From Bolinopsis microptera (taxonomy: Eukaryota > Ctenophora > Tentaculata > Lobata > Bolinopsidae), in contig NC_087082.1 of NCBI RefSeq assembly GCF_026151205.1, positions 3,004,001 to 3,068,000 of the forward strand: 64,000 nt of DNA. Direction: 5' to 3'. Below the pieces are notes generated by a model. The model was given only the letters and a program-made list of their open reading frames with translations, did no database searches and was not told the origin of the DNA. The position numbers were made by a program, and so were the translations under genes. Of this stretch, positions 1 through 10,500 are shown piece after piece. Position 1 is the first letter of the stretch; each line of letters starts with the position of its first letter.

Positions 1-1
1 C

Positions 2-1546
2 AAGTCAGCTGGTATCTTTAAACCCATATACGTCATAAGGGAAGGTTTTGATCCAGAGCAATTCAAGAGGACATTAGATGTTGAGGAAAGGTTAGCAATC
101 AGAAAAGTTTTATACCCAAACTGTTTGGAAACAGACATCATTTTCCTATCAGTAGGCAAAATGGAACGTAGAAAAGGTGTGGACATTTTAACCAATACGT
201 TTAAAAATACATTCAAGGGAGACGAAACCGGCGGGAAAGCTTGTCTGTATATAAGAGCAGAGTTGAATAGTAAACAGAGGGGAGCAATCCAAACATTCAA
301 CGATAGGGGACTAAGAATTTATGTGTTAGATAGACTTTCTAATGAAGATCTTATCCTGGCATACCAGAGGTATTTTATTTATTTACAGATTTGACAACTA
401 GACCAAGCTGCTAAAAGCTGCTTGAAGAAGGCCTATAATGCTACTTTTAGTGGTTTTTCTTTTATCAGAATTTTTGGAGAGTAATCATGTAATCATACAT
501 GAAAGAGAGGTAGACTGACCAATGGTGTTAAGGAAGATTAATGAAGTAATTTTATTTAATGTATCTTATTTTCAGTGCAGACGTATTTGCTCTCCCCACC
601 CACGGAGAAGGCTGGGGTAGACCCATCATGGAGGCCATGGCTGCAGGTCAATGTTATTCAGTCGTGACATACCTTTATGAGATTTCGAGTTTAAGCTTGC
701 TTAAAGTAGCAAATTATTCAATAATAATTGCAAATTATTCAATGACCCTTTTTTAATATACAGGTTTGCCAGTGATAGTTCCGATATGGTCAGGAGTATC
801 CGAGTTTGTAAAAGAATCCTACTCGATTCCACTTCACGTCAACGAGCTGGAGCCTGCTTTTGTTGGTGAATCCTGGGCTATAGGGGGAACACAGTAGGTT
901 CACTTCATGACGTCATAACATTATGATACATCATATAATTTGAATACTTGCGGTAGTGCAACAACACTTTATCTATCACTGTGTATCATCAATTATTAGG
1001 AATCTTATAATTTTATGTCACAGGTATAAAGACTTGCATCAATGGGCAGCTATAAATGTGACTGAACTTTCTGATCTACTCCGTTGGTGTGTGAATCACC
1101 CATCTAAGCTGAAACGTATCGGAGAGCGAGCTCAAAAAGTAATGTTGACCCACTACACAAGGGAAAACGTTGCTCAAGACGCAAAGAACAGAATCATACA
1201 AATTAAAAAAGATATCAGGAATCGAGGGTGGGATCACTATCTTCTAAGAAATGAGCTAAAATCATCTCTGAGACATTCTGAGATCCTCCAGAATAGAGAA
1301 ATTACAAAGATTGAGCAGGTAGACAAAAATAACGAAAAGTTAACCAGTAAATTACACAGTCTTGTCAATGCATTTGATGATGTGTCAAAGCAACTAGATA
1401 AGGTTTCAAAGATGATGTCTGTGTTTCAATCTATAATGGAAAAACCTTTGCAAGCAGAAGAAAAGAAAGAGATCTCTACTGAAAAAGTACAGATAGCCAA
1501 GTCAAGAACTGTGGTGGACAGTCAATTTCAAAATAAGAATTTATGA
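2..1546 (+). CDS. Glycosyltransferase family 4 (group 1) protein, 5' end outside window
   Basis: Transfers a sugar from an activated donor; acceptor unknown. Exons 1-369, 576-646, 764-893 and 1024-1546 join in frame (phases 2, 1, 2), with acceptors TTTTCAG, TATACAG and GTCACAG. The first exon holds the nucleotide-sugar-binding half of a GT-B fold (FLSVGKMERRKG, then DRLSNEDLILAYQ). Exon 2 carries the donor-site EX7E motif (EGWGRPIME) followed across the junction by AMAAGLPVIVP. Exon 4 has the closing helices (LSDLLRWCVNHP, ERAQKVMLTHYTRENVA) and then a charged, probably coiled-coil tail of about 100 residues that is not part of the catalytic fold. Stop TGA at 1544-1546. The start lies left of the window. 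The family is clear from EX7E and the glycine-rich loop; the exact enzyme is not. Confidence 0.85.
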
Positions 1547-1760
1547 CATGGAGGATTTGATGAAAACAGATGGAAATAATGTTTTATTAATAGGTACACG
1601 ATTTGGGAGATTCTTTGATTTAAAGATATTTTATGCCAGTTTAATTACATATCTTTTATTTTGTACGATTGAAACCACTTTCAATCAAGGATAACTGTTT
1701 GAAATTGCTAATATGTGAACAGAAATATTAGTTTGTCTACGTTAAATATATTCTTAGTAC
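1547..1760. other. Glycosyltransferase 3' UTR and intervening DNA
   Basis: AT-rich sequence between the glycosyltransferase stop and the downstream edge of the 5-oxoprolinase exon. ATTAAT/AATAAT strings near 1576-1590 could serve in 3' end formation, but no canonical AATAAA was picked out. No further gene seen. Confidence 0.4.
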
Positions 1761-2336
1761 CAGATCAAAGATAGAGGGTCGAGCTTGATTCCCAATGTGG
1801 AGCAGGTCTTTAAAACCTTTTGTCACACAAAATGCCATAGGTTCCCCTTTTCTTTCTAGTAGAGCATTTGTTGCTACAGTGGTTCCCATTCGGATCCAAT
1901 CAATGTCTTTTGTCTCAATAGGATAGGGTATCTCTTGACCGTGGAACTGAATAATTGAATTTATTGGTGAAATTGCAACAGTAATGTTTTCTGTAAAATA
2001 AATTTAACTTCAAATAGTTCTATTAAATTCCCCTAGAGGAGTCTAATTCTATATTTAATCGTATCTAGCAAGTAAGAGCAATATGCTGTTTTGAAATTTA
2101 ATGGGAAATCTTAGACATAATAAGAGTTCAACTAAATTAAAGGGAGTTATCAGTTATTAAACAAATAATTAAATCTTATGAACCTTGGATATCAACCTCC
2201 TGATAGCTTCACTAGGGGCATCTTTGTAGTGATAATCTTCAGAAAGCAACTTGTAAACAAATTGGGTCTTATCAGGATACTCAACATAAACATCAGTGAA
2301 TGTTCCACCACGATCAATTGCAAACTTAAAGCCCAT
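1761..2336 (-). CDS. OPLAH: 5-oxoprolinase (ATP-hydrolysing), first two coding exons only
   Basis: 5-Oxoprolinase opens 5-oxoproline to glutamate with ATP in the glutathione (gamma-glutamyl) cycle, in the cytosol. Exon 1 (2336 to 2184) starts at an ATG and encodes [20 protein letters not shown], containing the hydantoinase-A N-terminal DRGGTFTDV motif, then [19 protein letters not shown]. Exon 2 (1946 to 1761) encodes [19 protein letters not shown] and [18 protein letters not shown], diagnostic of the family. Both are multiples of three and join in phase 0; donors are AAG|GTTCAT and CTG|GTACTA. The exon 2 acceptor (TTATTCAG) has a weak pyrimidine tract. The enzyme is normally about 1,290 residues, so only 113 codons are here. 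The next exon would lie left of 1761, where the opposite-strand glycosyltransferase sits: either that gene is nested in an OPLAH intron or this copy is truncated. Confidence 0.85.
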
Positions 2337-2444
2337 TTTCTTGCCAAGACCTAGTGGAGTAGAATAGTGAGCATGAAATTAGCACTAGATACTTTCATCA
2401 TAATGTAATCAATTTGTAAACTGCTGGGTAGATATTATGGTCAA

Positions 2445-2720
2445 CAGTGGCGTAACGAAGGGCCCGCCGACCCTGCTGTGCGGGGGGAGGGGAGGGCGCC
2501 AAATTGTCGTTTGAATGTGGGACAATTTTGAAAAACTTAACTACGGTACTAGCAAAACTAGAAACACACTTTTTTAGAGATTTTACAGGCGTATCCTCTA
2601 AAATCATCTAATTTGTCCAATTTTAGGGGGGGGGGCACCAAAAGGGGGGGTGGGTGGGGGGCGCTAACAAGGGGGCGCTTTTCCATCAGGAGGGTGCCAA
2701 CAGGCAACATAACGCCACTG
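2445..2720. mobile_element. Non-autonomous hAT-type MITE, copy 1
   Basis: Ends are inverted repeats: CAGTGGCGTAACG on the left and ATAACGCCACTG on the right. Direct repeats ATGGTCAA (2437-2444) and ATGGTCGA (2721-2728) flank it: an 8-bp target-site duplication with one change, as hAT transposase makes. The interior is G-rich with GGGGGG/GGCGCC strings and has no transposase. A second copy lies at 22558-22846. It sits about 100 bp upstream of the OPLAH start codon, so it could affect that promoter. Confidence 0.88.
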
Positions 2721-2728
2721 ATGGTCGA

Positions 2729-3454
2729 AATCATTTAAAGCAGAACTCTGTCTTCAATGCAGAATTTTCGACTCTGTTTAAATGTATTGTAAAAGCTGAT
2801 CTGTAATATTATGTATGTTTCTTATTCTGGGGCCGTTATAGACAATTGAACATGACGTACAATACAATAATACCTTTGCTTCTTCAGGCTACGTGTGATA
2901 ATTCCCAACAGCTTGCTGGAGGGAATTTACGTCCAAAAGAAGCGAAGATGTTATTTGTTATAACTATTGACGGTGGCTCCTGTAAGATGTGTAACGTGAT
3001 ACGTGCGCATGATACAATATAGTGTGTAATATATAGTGCGCCACTGTTATTTGTTTTGAAACTTCCCGCCAGCCAGTCTGAGGTGACTCACAATATGTGC
3101 TCATAATACCTTCAGTTCCTTGCAGGAAAAATCTGCAAATTATCAGCTCTCAGTGTCGACGAGTTTTAGCGCATATAATTCCCGGAAATAGTTATAATTG
3201 TAAGAATATGGCTCCATACAATTCTGTCACAACAGAGCAAGGAAAAAAAGGCGATCGGACGGACAAAATTATAACCAATAAGAAATAATAAAAAGTATTC
3301 AAACAATATACACATAATATTACAATTATGACCCTATATAAAATGAAACCATCAAAAATGTAGTACATGTTCCCCTTCTAAAATATTGACTGAATCACTT
3401 GAAGATTACAATTGGCCTTGTGGCTCTAAATTTAAGTATAGACTCCCAATATAA
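2729..3454. other. Noncoding stretch with a LINE 3'-end remnant
   Basis: No gene seen. The stretch 3298-3350 (ATTCAAACAATATACACATA, then GACCCTATATAAAA) matches 36058-36110, just beyond the 3' end of the reverse-transcriptase element, in the same orientation on the + strand. It therefore looks like a leftover tail of a related retrotransposon. Confidence 0.5.
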
Positions 3455-3790
3455 GTGGAATATTGGAATGAACATCTCTTGCTGAACCCCAGAATAAATC
3501 AGAGTGAGGGTCAGATACTGGATAACATTGATGAAAGAAGCAAAAAATTATTTCCTCGCTACTCAAGCAGAAGCACAGACACCAAGGTTATGTCGCTCCT
3601 ACATGGCCATGACATCACCTTTGCAGCCTTCCTATCCAGGCAAGGGTGGCCAACAACTGCGACCCTCAGTGTCCAAATTGTAAGGTATTGGACACCAATT
3701 ATCACAGACTCTTCTACTGTCCACTGTGCAGCTGCTCTTACAGGTAAACCCTGCAGGAGCATATCCCTCATTATACTTCCTACCTTATGA
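3455..3790 (+). mobile_element. Decayed non-LTR retrotransposon tail (RNase H/zinc-knuckle end)
   Basis: Reading + gives TKVMSLLHGHDITFAAFLSRQG; after a one-base frame change come CDPQCPNCKVLDTNYH and LFYCPLC. This order, a short helix ending in a cysteine/histidine cluster, is typical of the region following RNase H in many LINE ORF2 proteins. The frameshift and lack of any longer ORF mark it as a relic. Assignment to a clade is not possible from this piece. Confidence 0.5.
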
Positions 3791-3872
3791 CCTTATATGG
3801 ATGGAGCAGGGACACAGCTTGCATGAACCATGCAAGCGAGAACTCCTCAATATAGTCATCGCTAATTCCCCC

Positions 3873-4014
3873 TTCCTGTTGGCGCCCCCTCCCCCTTTTG
3901 GCGCGCCTCCCTAAAATTTGACAAATTAGGTGATTTTAGAGGATACCCCTGTAAAATCTCTTTTAAAAAAGTGTGTTTTTTTACATTCAAACGATGATTT
4001 TGCTCCCCCTAAAA
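3873..4014 (-). mobile_element. Truncated inverted copy of the CAGTGGCG MITE
   Basis: Read on the - strand it follows the interior of the 2445-2720 element (ACAATTCAAACGACG-like block, a long T/A block around TTTTTTAAAAGAG, the GATACC/CTAAAATCACCTAATTTG block, then GGCGCC and C-rich strings), but neither CAGTGGCG terminus is present. It is therefore a fragment without recognisable ends. Confidence 0.6.
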
Positions 4015-4341
4015 TGGCTATAAGCTTATTATATACTTTAAATTCAACAACAATTTAAATATTCAATGTTATTCAAGCATGTCATTTGGAGGATGTTTTC
4101 GCTCGCGTGCCAAGCACATTTTCATGCTAGCTTCGCTTCCATATTCAATATTGTTAAGATCGTTACTCTGCAAATATTTACTTGTATTACGTCGTGACCT
4201 CCATTGTCGTTTCACTAATAACTAAGTAAACAGCGAAAGCCACGATACAGCCGCGCACTCGTGTGGTAGGTCTTCAACGTGTGACAACAATTTACTTCGC
4301 AGAACAACGATGTGAAAAGGTTGAAATCGTTAATTAAGTGT

Positions 4342-4440
4342 TATAGGTTTATAACTGACCAATTGACGCGCGCCGAGTTGGACTCGTCGACGGTTTAATA
4401 TTTGAAACAAATATTTTACAATCAGAATCATACGTTAAAT
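4342..4440 (+). repeat. Palindromic GC-rich repeat module, copy 1 (diverged left part)
   Basis: Contains GACGCGCGCCGAGTTGGACT followed by CGTCGACGG and an AT-rich tail with CAAATATTTTAC. The core matches copies at 5281, 28773, 40239 and 40561. CGAGT-TGG-ACTCG can form a stem-loop and CGTCGACG is a perfect palindrome. Confidence 0.8.
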
Positions 4441-5280
4441 TACCTGGGGACAAGCTCAGGCTAATGGCTATCATGTTCACATTGCCATTTGTATACGCGT
4501 ACTGCGTGACGCGCTTGTTTCACAAGTAGAATATCCTTTGCCGCATTCGGCGGTCGCGCGCTACTGTAATTGCGAGAGGGCTCTGGTTAGAGCAAAAATG
4601 ACAGGCTGAACGCGGCCCAGTAAACGTTAAATTAATAAGTGTCAATGAATTTGTATCCTGAATTTTTTTTCCCTGCTCTTGCCGAAGGCAAAAAGATCGT
4701 AGGGAATAAGTAATCGGGTTTGGATATATGAGGTGGCCCGACGGTCCTGCGATGTCGACAAAAGTCTGCTCCTTCGCAATATAGACCACTCCCCTATAAT
4801 TATAAGTATAGGAAGCGTCTGTTATGCTGTGCGCGACGCTCGGCATGTGTTAGTTAATTGCAGTATCCAACGCGAATTTCAATTGTCAATTGTCAAACGA
4901 TGCCGTTCAAATTAAATTAGCCCAAAATTTGTGCGCGGCGTACTAAATATTCGAGTACATGCAATCCTGCACGCGCACAATGACAAATTACGATGAAAAT
5001 ATTGCAACTTTTTAACAACAAAATAATCCAACATCTAATTTTTATCAATCGATAAAATTAACTTTTCGTTGCAAATATTAACGGTTTAAGCAGGGAAAAT
5101 TAATCGTGCGTGGTGTAACCGCGGCGAAATTCTTGTTACGCATACAGCATATAATAGTCGTTCAGGGCCAGCTAGAGAACGGGTTGAAAAAGTTACGTGA
5201 CAGTCGAGTGTAGAGTGAATAATCATTATCCAATTAATTCCCTGGTTTCTTTAGTCAGCTTTTAATCTCAAAATAAAATT

Positions 5281-5360
5281 GTAGGTTTACAACCTACCAG
5301 GACGCGCGCCGAGTTGGACTCGTCGACGGAACAGATATTTTACGAGTATCACCCGTTAAA
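5281..5360 (+). repeat. Palindromic GC-rich repeat module, copy 2
   Basis: Best-preserved + strand copy: GTAGGTTTACAACCTAC (7-bp stem, 3-nt loop), then CAGGACGCGCGCCGAGTTGG, ACTCGTCGACGG, and the tail ATATTTTACGAGTATCACCC. Three successive self-complementary segments occur in about 50 bp. No coding potential. Confidence 0.85.
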
Positions 5361-7289
5361 AAAATAAAAGAGATACAAAATAGAAACGTTTGGTTTTCAA
5401 CAAAATGTTTGTTTCGTAAAACTAAGGTTACCTCTCCAGGAGGAAAATTTAAGACAACGTAGTTGTTGAGCTTTATATTATTATCTCAAAATCTCCAGAA
5501 AAGTCTCATTTTGGGCCGATCAAAAGTTTGCAACTTTAACTTTGCGGATTCTTTTCCTCTGATTGGCTGAATTGTGTCACGTGCTGGCTGCTTGAAGATT
5601 GGAATGTGGCACGCGTGCAAATCACTTAATGTCGCGCGCGAGGTCAAGCCGTTTGTTTAAATTAAACCACCTCTAGTAACACTAACACCGTCAGCCAGTA
5701 ACTTTTGCTGGGATTTAGACGAGTATCATTCCTCAACCCAGGGTCAAATGCATTTTATTTGAAAATTGAATTCGCACGGCGCACACAATATGAAACATTT
5801 ATTTGAGTGAAAAATTTGCAGTGCATGCAGTGATGATAAAAACGATCACCTCACACTCACAGCATACAGACTTTCACAAAATAACGATAAGGGGAATGAA
5901 TTTGGCTAAACTGATTTTTTTATTAACCGTTAACACTTAACAATCATGAGTCAACGCCAAGATTCTCATAGATTTGGGTGAACTTTCTCATGAAATCCAA
6001 TTGCTGGACTTGCACTTGGTCAAAAATTATCTCTTACCTCCAGATTCAATTATCAATTATTAGTACAAAATGTTTGACCAATGATTTGTCTCTGACCTCA
6101 CTTATATTTTGAATTTGAATACTAGTTTTGCAACAATCGTGTTGCAACATCAACGAAACTCATTTCCAGGCATGAGGCAGTGAAGAAGGGAATTAAAACA
6201 AGTTTTACGAATGAAAATAAAAGGTTTTTTAAAATTTGTACCAAGTTTACAAAAGTTGCTTTAGTCAAACTGTTGTTGTTCACTAATATGGAGTAGAGTG
6301 TAGAGGATGAAAATGTATTATTAAACAGAAAATTAAAATTAGAGACAGATAACACATCATACCAACAAGATTTATTTAAACTTTAAAGCAGTTGAGAATT
6401 AACGCATGTCGATTTAAGAGTACGGTTCTACGATCCAGTCATTTTTTATCTACTTCTTTGCCGTGCTCCATAATCAACATGTCGTCAATTCAAAACCACC
6501 TTGTATATATTGCCTTAATCGAAAATCTTCTTTTTTAATCTCGTGCAAGCATAGATAATTTAAGCGAGATTTAAGATGTTTTTAATAGCCATAAAAGTCG
6601 GGCAAAATCGAGCTCTGTTTAGAACAGAATATGTCGTTCATTATTGATCGGACATCGGAAAAATATCTTTATAAATCATATTTTTGGTTCACTGCTAAGT
6701 AATGATTAAGTTGAACATCATCGAACACTTAACGTTTGCCCGAGAATTCCGCTTACGACGAATACTCACGCGTCTAAAATTAAATCGCAGTTCAGAATTT
6801 TGTCCTTAATATGTTGCGAAATAAAGAGGCCTCTAAATCTAGGTAAATTACTGCAATTTAATTTTTCAAGGTATAAAATAATTAACTTATCACTAAAATC
6901 CTATGTCTAAAGTATAAAATTAAAAGAACAGATAGTAAGTTATCTAAATCAAGATACATCACCGGCAGATCGACATAAAGTTTAATCAAAATCACCAACA
7001 TGGCAAGTAAAAAAGTAAAAATTAAACTCTGAGGTCAGTAACTGTCGTAGGTTGAAACATGCTACTAATATAAACATCTCTAAGTAAAATCAAACTTCAT
7101 TATTATTAGCATGCAATCAAATAAAAATGTCTGGATTGTTCATCAGTTTTGAGACAAGGTAGCAAAGTCGCAGTGTTTATGAGGTACAGTTGTAAGGCTA
7201 AAGCAGAAAGATCGTTTAAAACTGCCCGAGTGCAAACGTACTCCCCTACGTCACGATCAGGTCGTGGTGAGTTACCAGTGTTGGTTATT
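5361..7289. other. AT-rich noncoding stretch
   Basis: Several open frames of up to about 75 codons show no recognisable motif or splice structure. Downstream (3') flank of the homeobox gene, which is transcribed leftward and ends at 7520. No RNA gene seen. Confidence 0.4.
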
Positions 7290-7297
7290 TAACAACA

Positions 7298-7380
7298 CTT
7301 GCTATAGCAACACTATAGCAACACTATAGCAACGCTATAGCCACACTATAACAACACTATAGCAACACTATAGCAACAAT
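7298..7380 (+). repeat. 11-bp tandem repeat (AACACTATAGC)n
   Basis: About seven imperfect copies of AACACTATAGC with single-base variants (GCTATAGCCAC, CTATAACAACA). It lies about 140 bp beyond the homeobox stop codon, so it would fall in or near that gene's 3' UTR. Confidence 0.85.
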
Positions 7381-7519
7381 ATAGCTAAACTCACACGAGC
7401 ATGGCCACACAATTGCACGTGCATAACCAAGCTCGGTTGTCATCAAAATACCATCTCAATATCGAAAGCAGAGTTCAACATAACAGCACTGAAGCAGCTT
7501 AAATGTGATCAAGAAGAGT

Positions 7520-10500
7520 TTAGTATCTATGAGTGTTGCGGAATGTTATCTGCTTGTTGTTGCCAGACCCGAAGCCGATGTCGTGGTGACTGTGGTACCC
7601 ACCCATAGTGGAACCCATGCTGTGGTAAGGAGCTGTTTGGAGGTGCATGTTGTTCCTGTTTGGATGGTTTCCTAGCTTCTTTTCCTTGTTTCGTTTATTC
7701 TGGAACCAGTTCTTTACCTGCAAGACACGTTGGTTATTATTTGCAGTAGGGATACTCTAAGTCTAAGTCACGTTATTTATGATCTCATATTCATAGTTTG
7801 CCATAAATATTTTAAACATTCGTTCAATAATATCAGAAGTATCACGGTAAATTATCGTACTTATGCAGATTAAGTACACTTTAAAACATGATTAATTAAC
7901 ATATAATAAGGAACCGCGATTAGAAGTAGATTAACCAATTACCTGAGGAACAGACATGTGTAGAGTCTCAGCCAGCACGTTTCTCTCCTCTGTGGTGATG
8001 TAGTTATTCCTTCTGTAACACGTGTCCAGGGTAGCGAGCTGGGTTGTGGAGAAAACTGTTTGGGTCTTCCTGGGCTTGGGTTTTCTGGTCGCTTCCACTT
8101 GCCCCTACGGAGTAGTTTTTGTTAAATTTCAATATTTACTAAGATGGAAGAACAAGATTCTTTGAAACATACAGATTGCTAAGTTAACGCTTTTCTGTGA
8201 AACGATTACCAGTTCTTATTTTATTGATGAAATATTTGAGCATTTCTCAGTAAACACTATTCAATAACTTAAATAGCAGAATTAAGTGGTAAAAGTGGTA
8301 AGTAGAAGTGGTGAAAGTGGTAAGTAGAAGTGGTGAAAGTGGTAAGTAGAAGTGGTGAAAGTGGTAAGTAGAAGTGGTAAAATTGGTAAGTAGAAGTGGT
8401 GAAAGTGGTCAGTAGAAGTGGTGAAAGTGGTAAGTAGAAGTGGTGAAAGTGGTAAGTAGAAGTGGTGAAAGTGGTAAGTAGAAGTGGTAAAATGGTAAGT
8501 AGAAGTGGTGAAAGTGGTCAGTAGAAGTGGTGAAAGTGGTAAGTAGAAGTGCTGAAAGTGGTAAGTAGAAGTGGTGAAAGTGGTAAGTAGAAGTGGTGAA
8601 AGTGGTAAGTAGAAGTGGTGAAAGTGGTAAGTAGAAGTGGTAAAAGTGGTAAGTAGAAGTGGTAAAAGTGGTAAGTAGAAGTGGTAAAAGTGGTAAGTAG
8701 AAGTGGTGAAAGTGGTAAGTAGAAGTGGTGAAAGTGGTAAGTAGAAGTGGTGAAAGTGGTAAGTAGAAGTGGTGAAAGTGGTCAGTAGAAGTGGTGAAAG
8801 TGGTCAGTAGAAGTGGTGAAAGTGGTAAGTAGAAGTGGTGAAAGTGGTAAGTAGAAGTGGTGAAAGTGGTACAAACCTTCTTGTGTTGGGGGATATTCGA
8901 GCTCATATTTTGTAGCTCTCTGGAGTTGGGCCACCCTCCCACACTTCTTGACAGACCATTGTTGCTTGGTGGTCGGAATCCCTCTGAGGAGAAAGTTGGT
9001 GTTAATTTTACGGGCACTTTTGAAACAGGATTTTGCAAATTTGCAGGGTCAAGATTAATTTGGTCTATTAGCTATTTAAGGGAAGAACTTGCAGACAATT
9101 TAATCATGATTATTAATGTATTTAACTGAAAACCCCGTTATGTGGATGTACAATTTGGATGTTAGGCTCGGTGGGTGAGGGTTTTTATTAAAATGTGAGT
9201 GACTTTTCATGAAATAGTTTATCTAGTGAGGCATTTTAAACCTAATTTCTATCAAACCCGGAACAAGGAAACCACTCTTATTTTTGGATCAGAACGATTG
9301 CCCGATAAATATAACATTTGATCCGGAATATGGTTCAATGGACAGCCCAATCTCTTATCTAAGATTAAATTCCTGCTATGATTCCCAACCCTGTCCTCAG
9401 ACACTTGAAATTTCTTTGCTACTCAGTTCCCCATCCCGATTGTTTAGTTTGAAACCCAGAATATTTAACCTTAAATTAGCACTTCGTTCAAATCCCTCAA
9501 CATAGACTCGCACCGTGATTCAGCACACCTTGCACATTTTCAGATATTGTACCGTCACAAGTGGCTAATTTGCTGGGATTGTCTCTGAATCGGGTTCTAA
9601 TTCTCTGGTAATTTCCCTGGTAAAAATAAATCTCGTGTACCTCTGTCTAAGAAACCACCAGACTTTTCTTACGCTAAGAACTTTGACATCACGGAATGTG
9701 TTTAACAATTAGGTTTATCGTGTTTTTGACCAAGTTTAAACTTGAAAATTCCAAGAATTTCTCTCGAAATATGCAATGATGGTTGATGACGGGTGCCACT
9801 CTTTTAAGGTTTCCGAATTTAAGATCTAAATAATATGCAGCCTAAAGACTGAAACGGGAAACCTCAGATAAGGAGAGGTAAGCTAACCACAGCGTCATCT
9901 TGGTACTCAGCATATGCTTTAGCTGGCTAAGTAGGTGTCCAATTGAAATACTAGTGAGGTCACAGATTAATATCAGTAGCTGTCACCATGTCAGTTACTC
10001 TCAGAATAAATTCCCACGAAGGATCAAGCCAGATAATTAACAATAATCGCCCCATTTTAACGAGATACTTGCACATCCAGTCACAGCATCCCGGTGGAGT
10101 TACTCAACTCTTTAGGTACCAACTGCGGGTGAGAAGTGTTCCTGCCCCACCCCACGTGACCCCACTCCACGTGACCCTCTACCTACCCTAACAGGGAGGC
10201 GGGATGCGTTTAGGGCTAACTTTTCAGGTCGGCTAATCAGTAGGTATTGAGAAATTTAAGTACCTGTTAAATCATTGAATAGCGGAAAAATGCAGCTGGA
10301 TCACACCTCCCCAGGACAGCTCGGGAGGTAGACCAAGGCACAGCCTAACCACCAATAGCACACCGCCAATTTATTAATCTTATTTGCCGAATATTACAAT
10401 ATTCAAGTAGGGGGAGTAGGAGTTTGGTCTCCTGATAAGAACAAGTCAATTCTCGCGCTGCCGGACCAGGTGCAGGGACCTGTTTACCTTCTCCCATTCA

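Noticed and set aside
8409-9038. 209-codon open frame on the - strand with a 22-residue repeat
   Set aside because: The repeat part is the 22-bp minisatellite read in three registers. Only 8983-8877 is exon; its donor lies just before the array.
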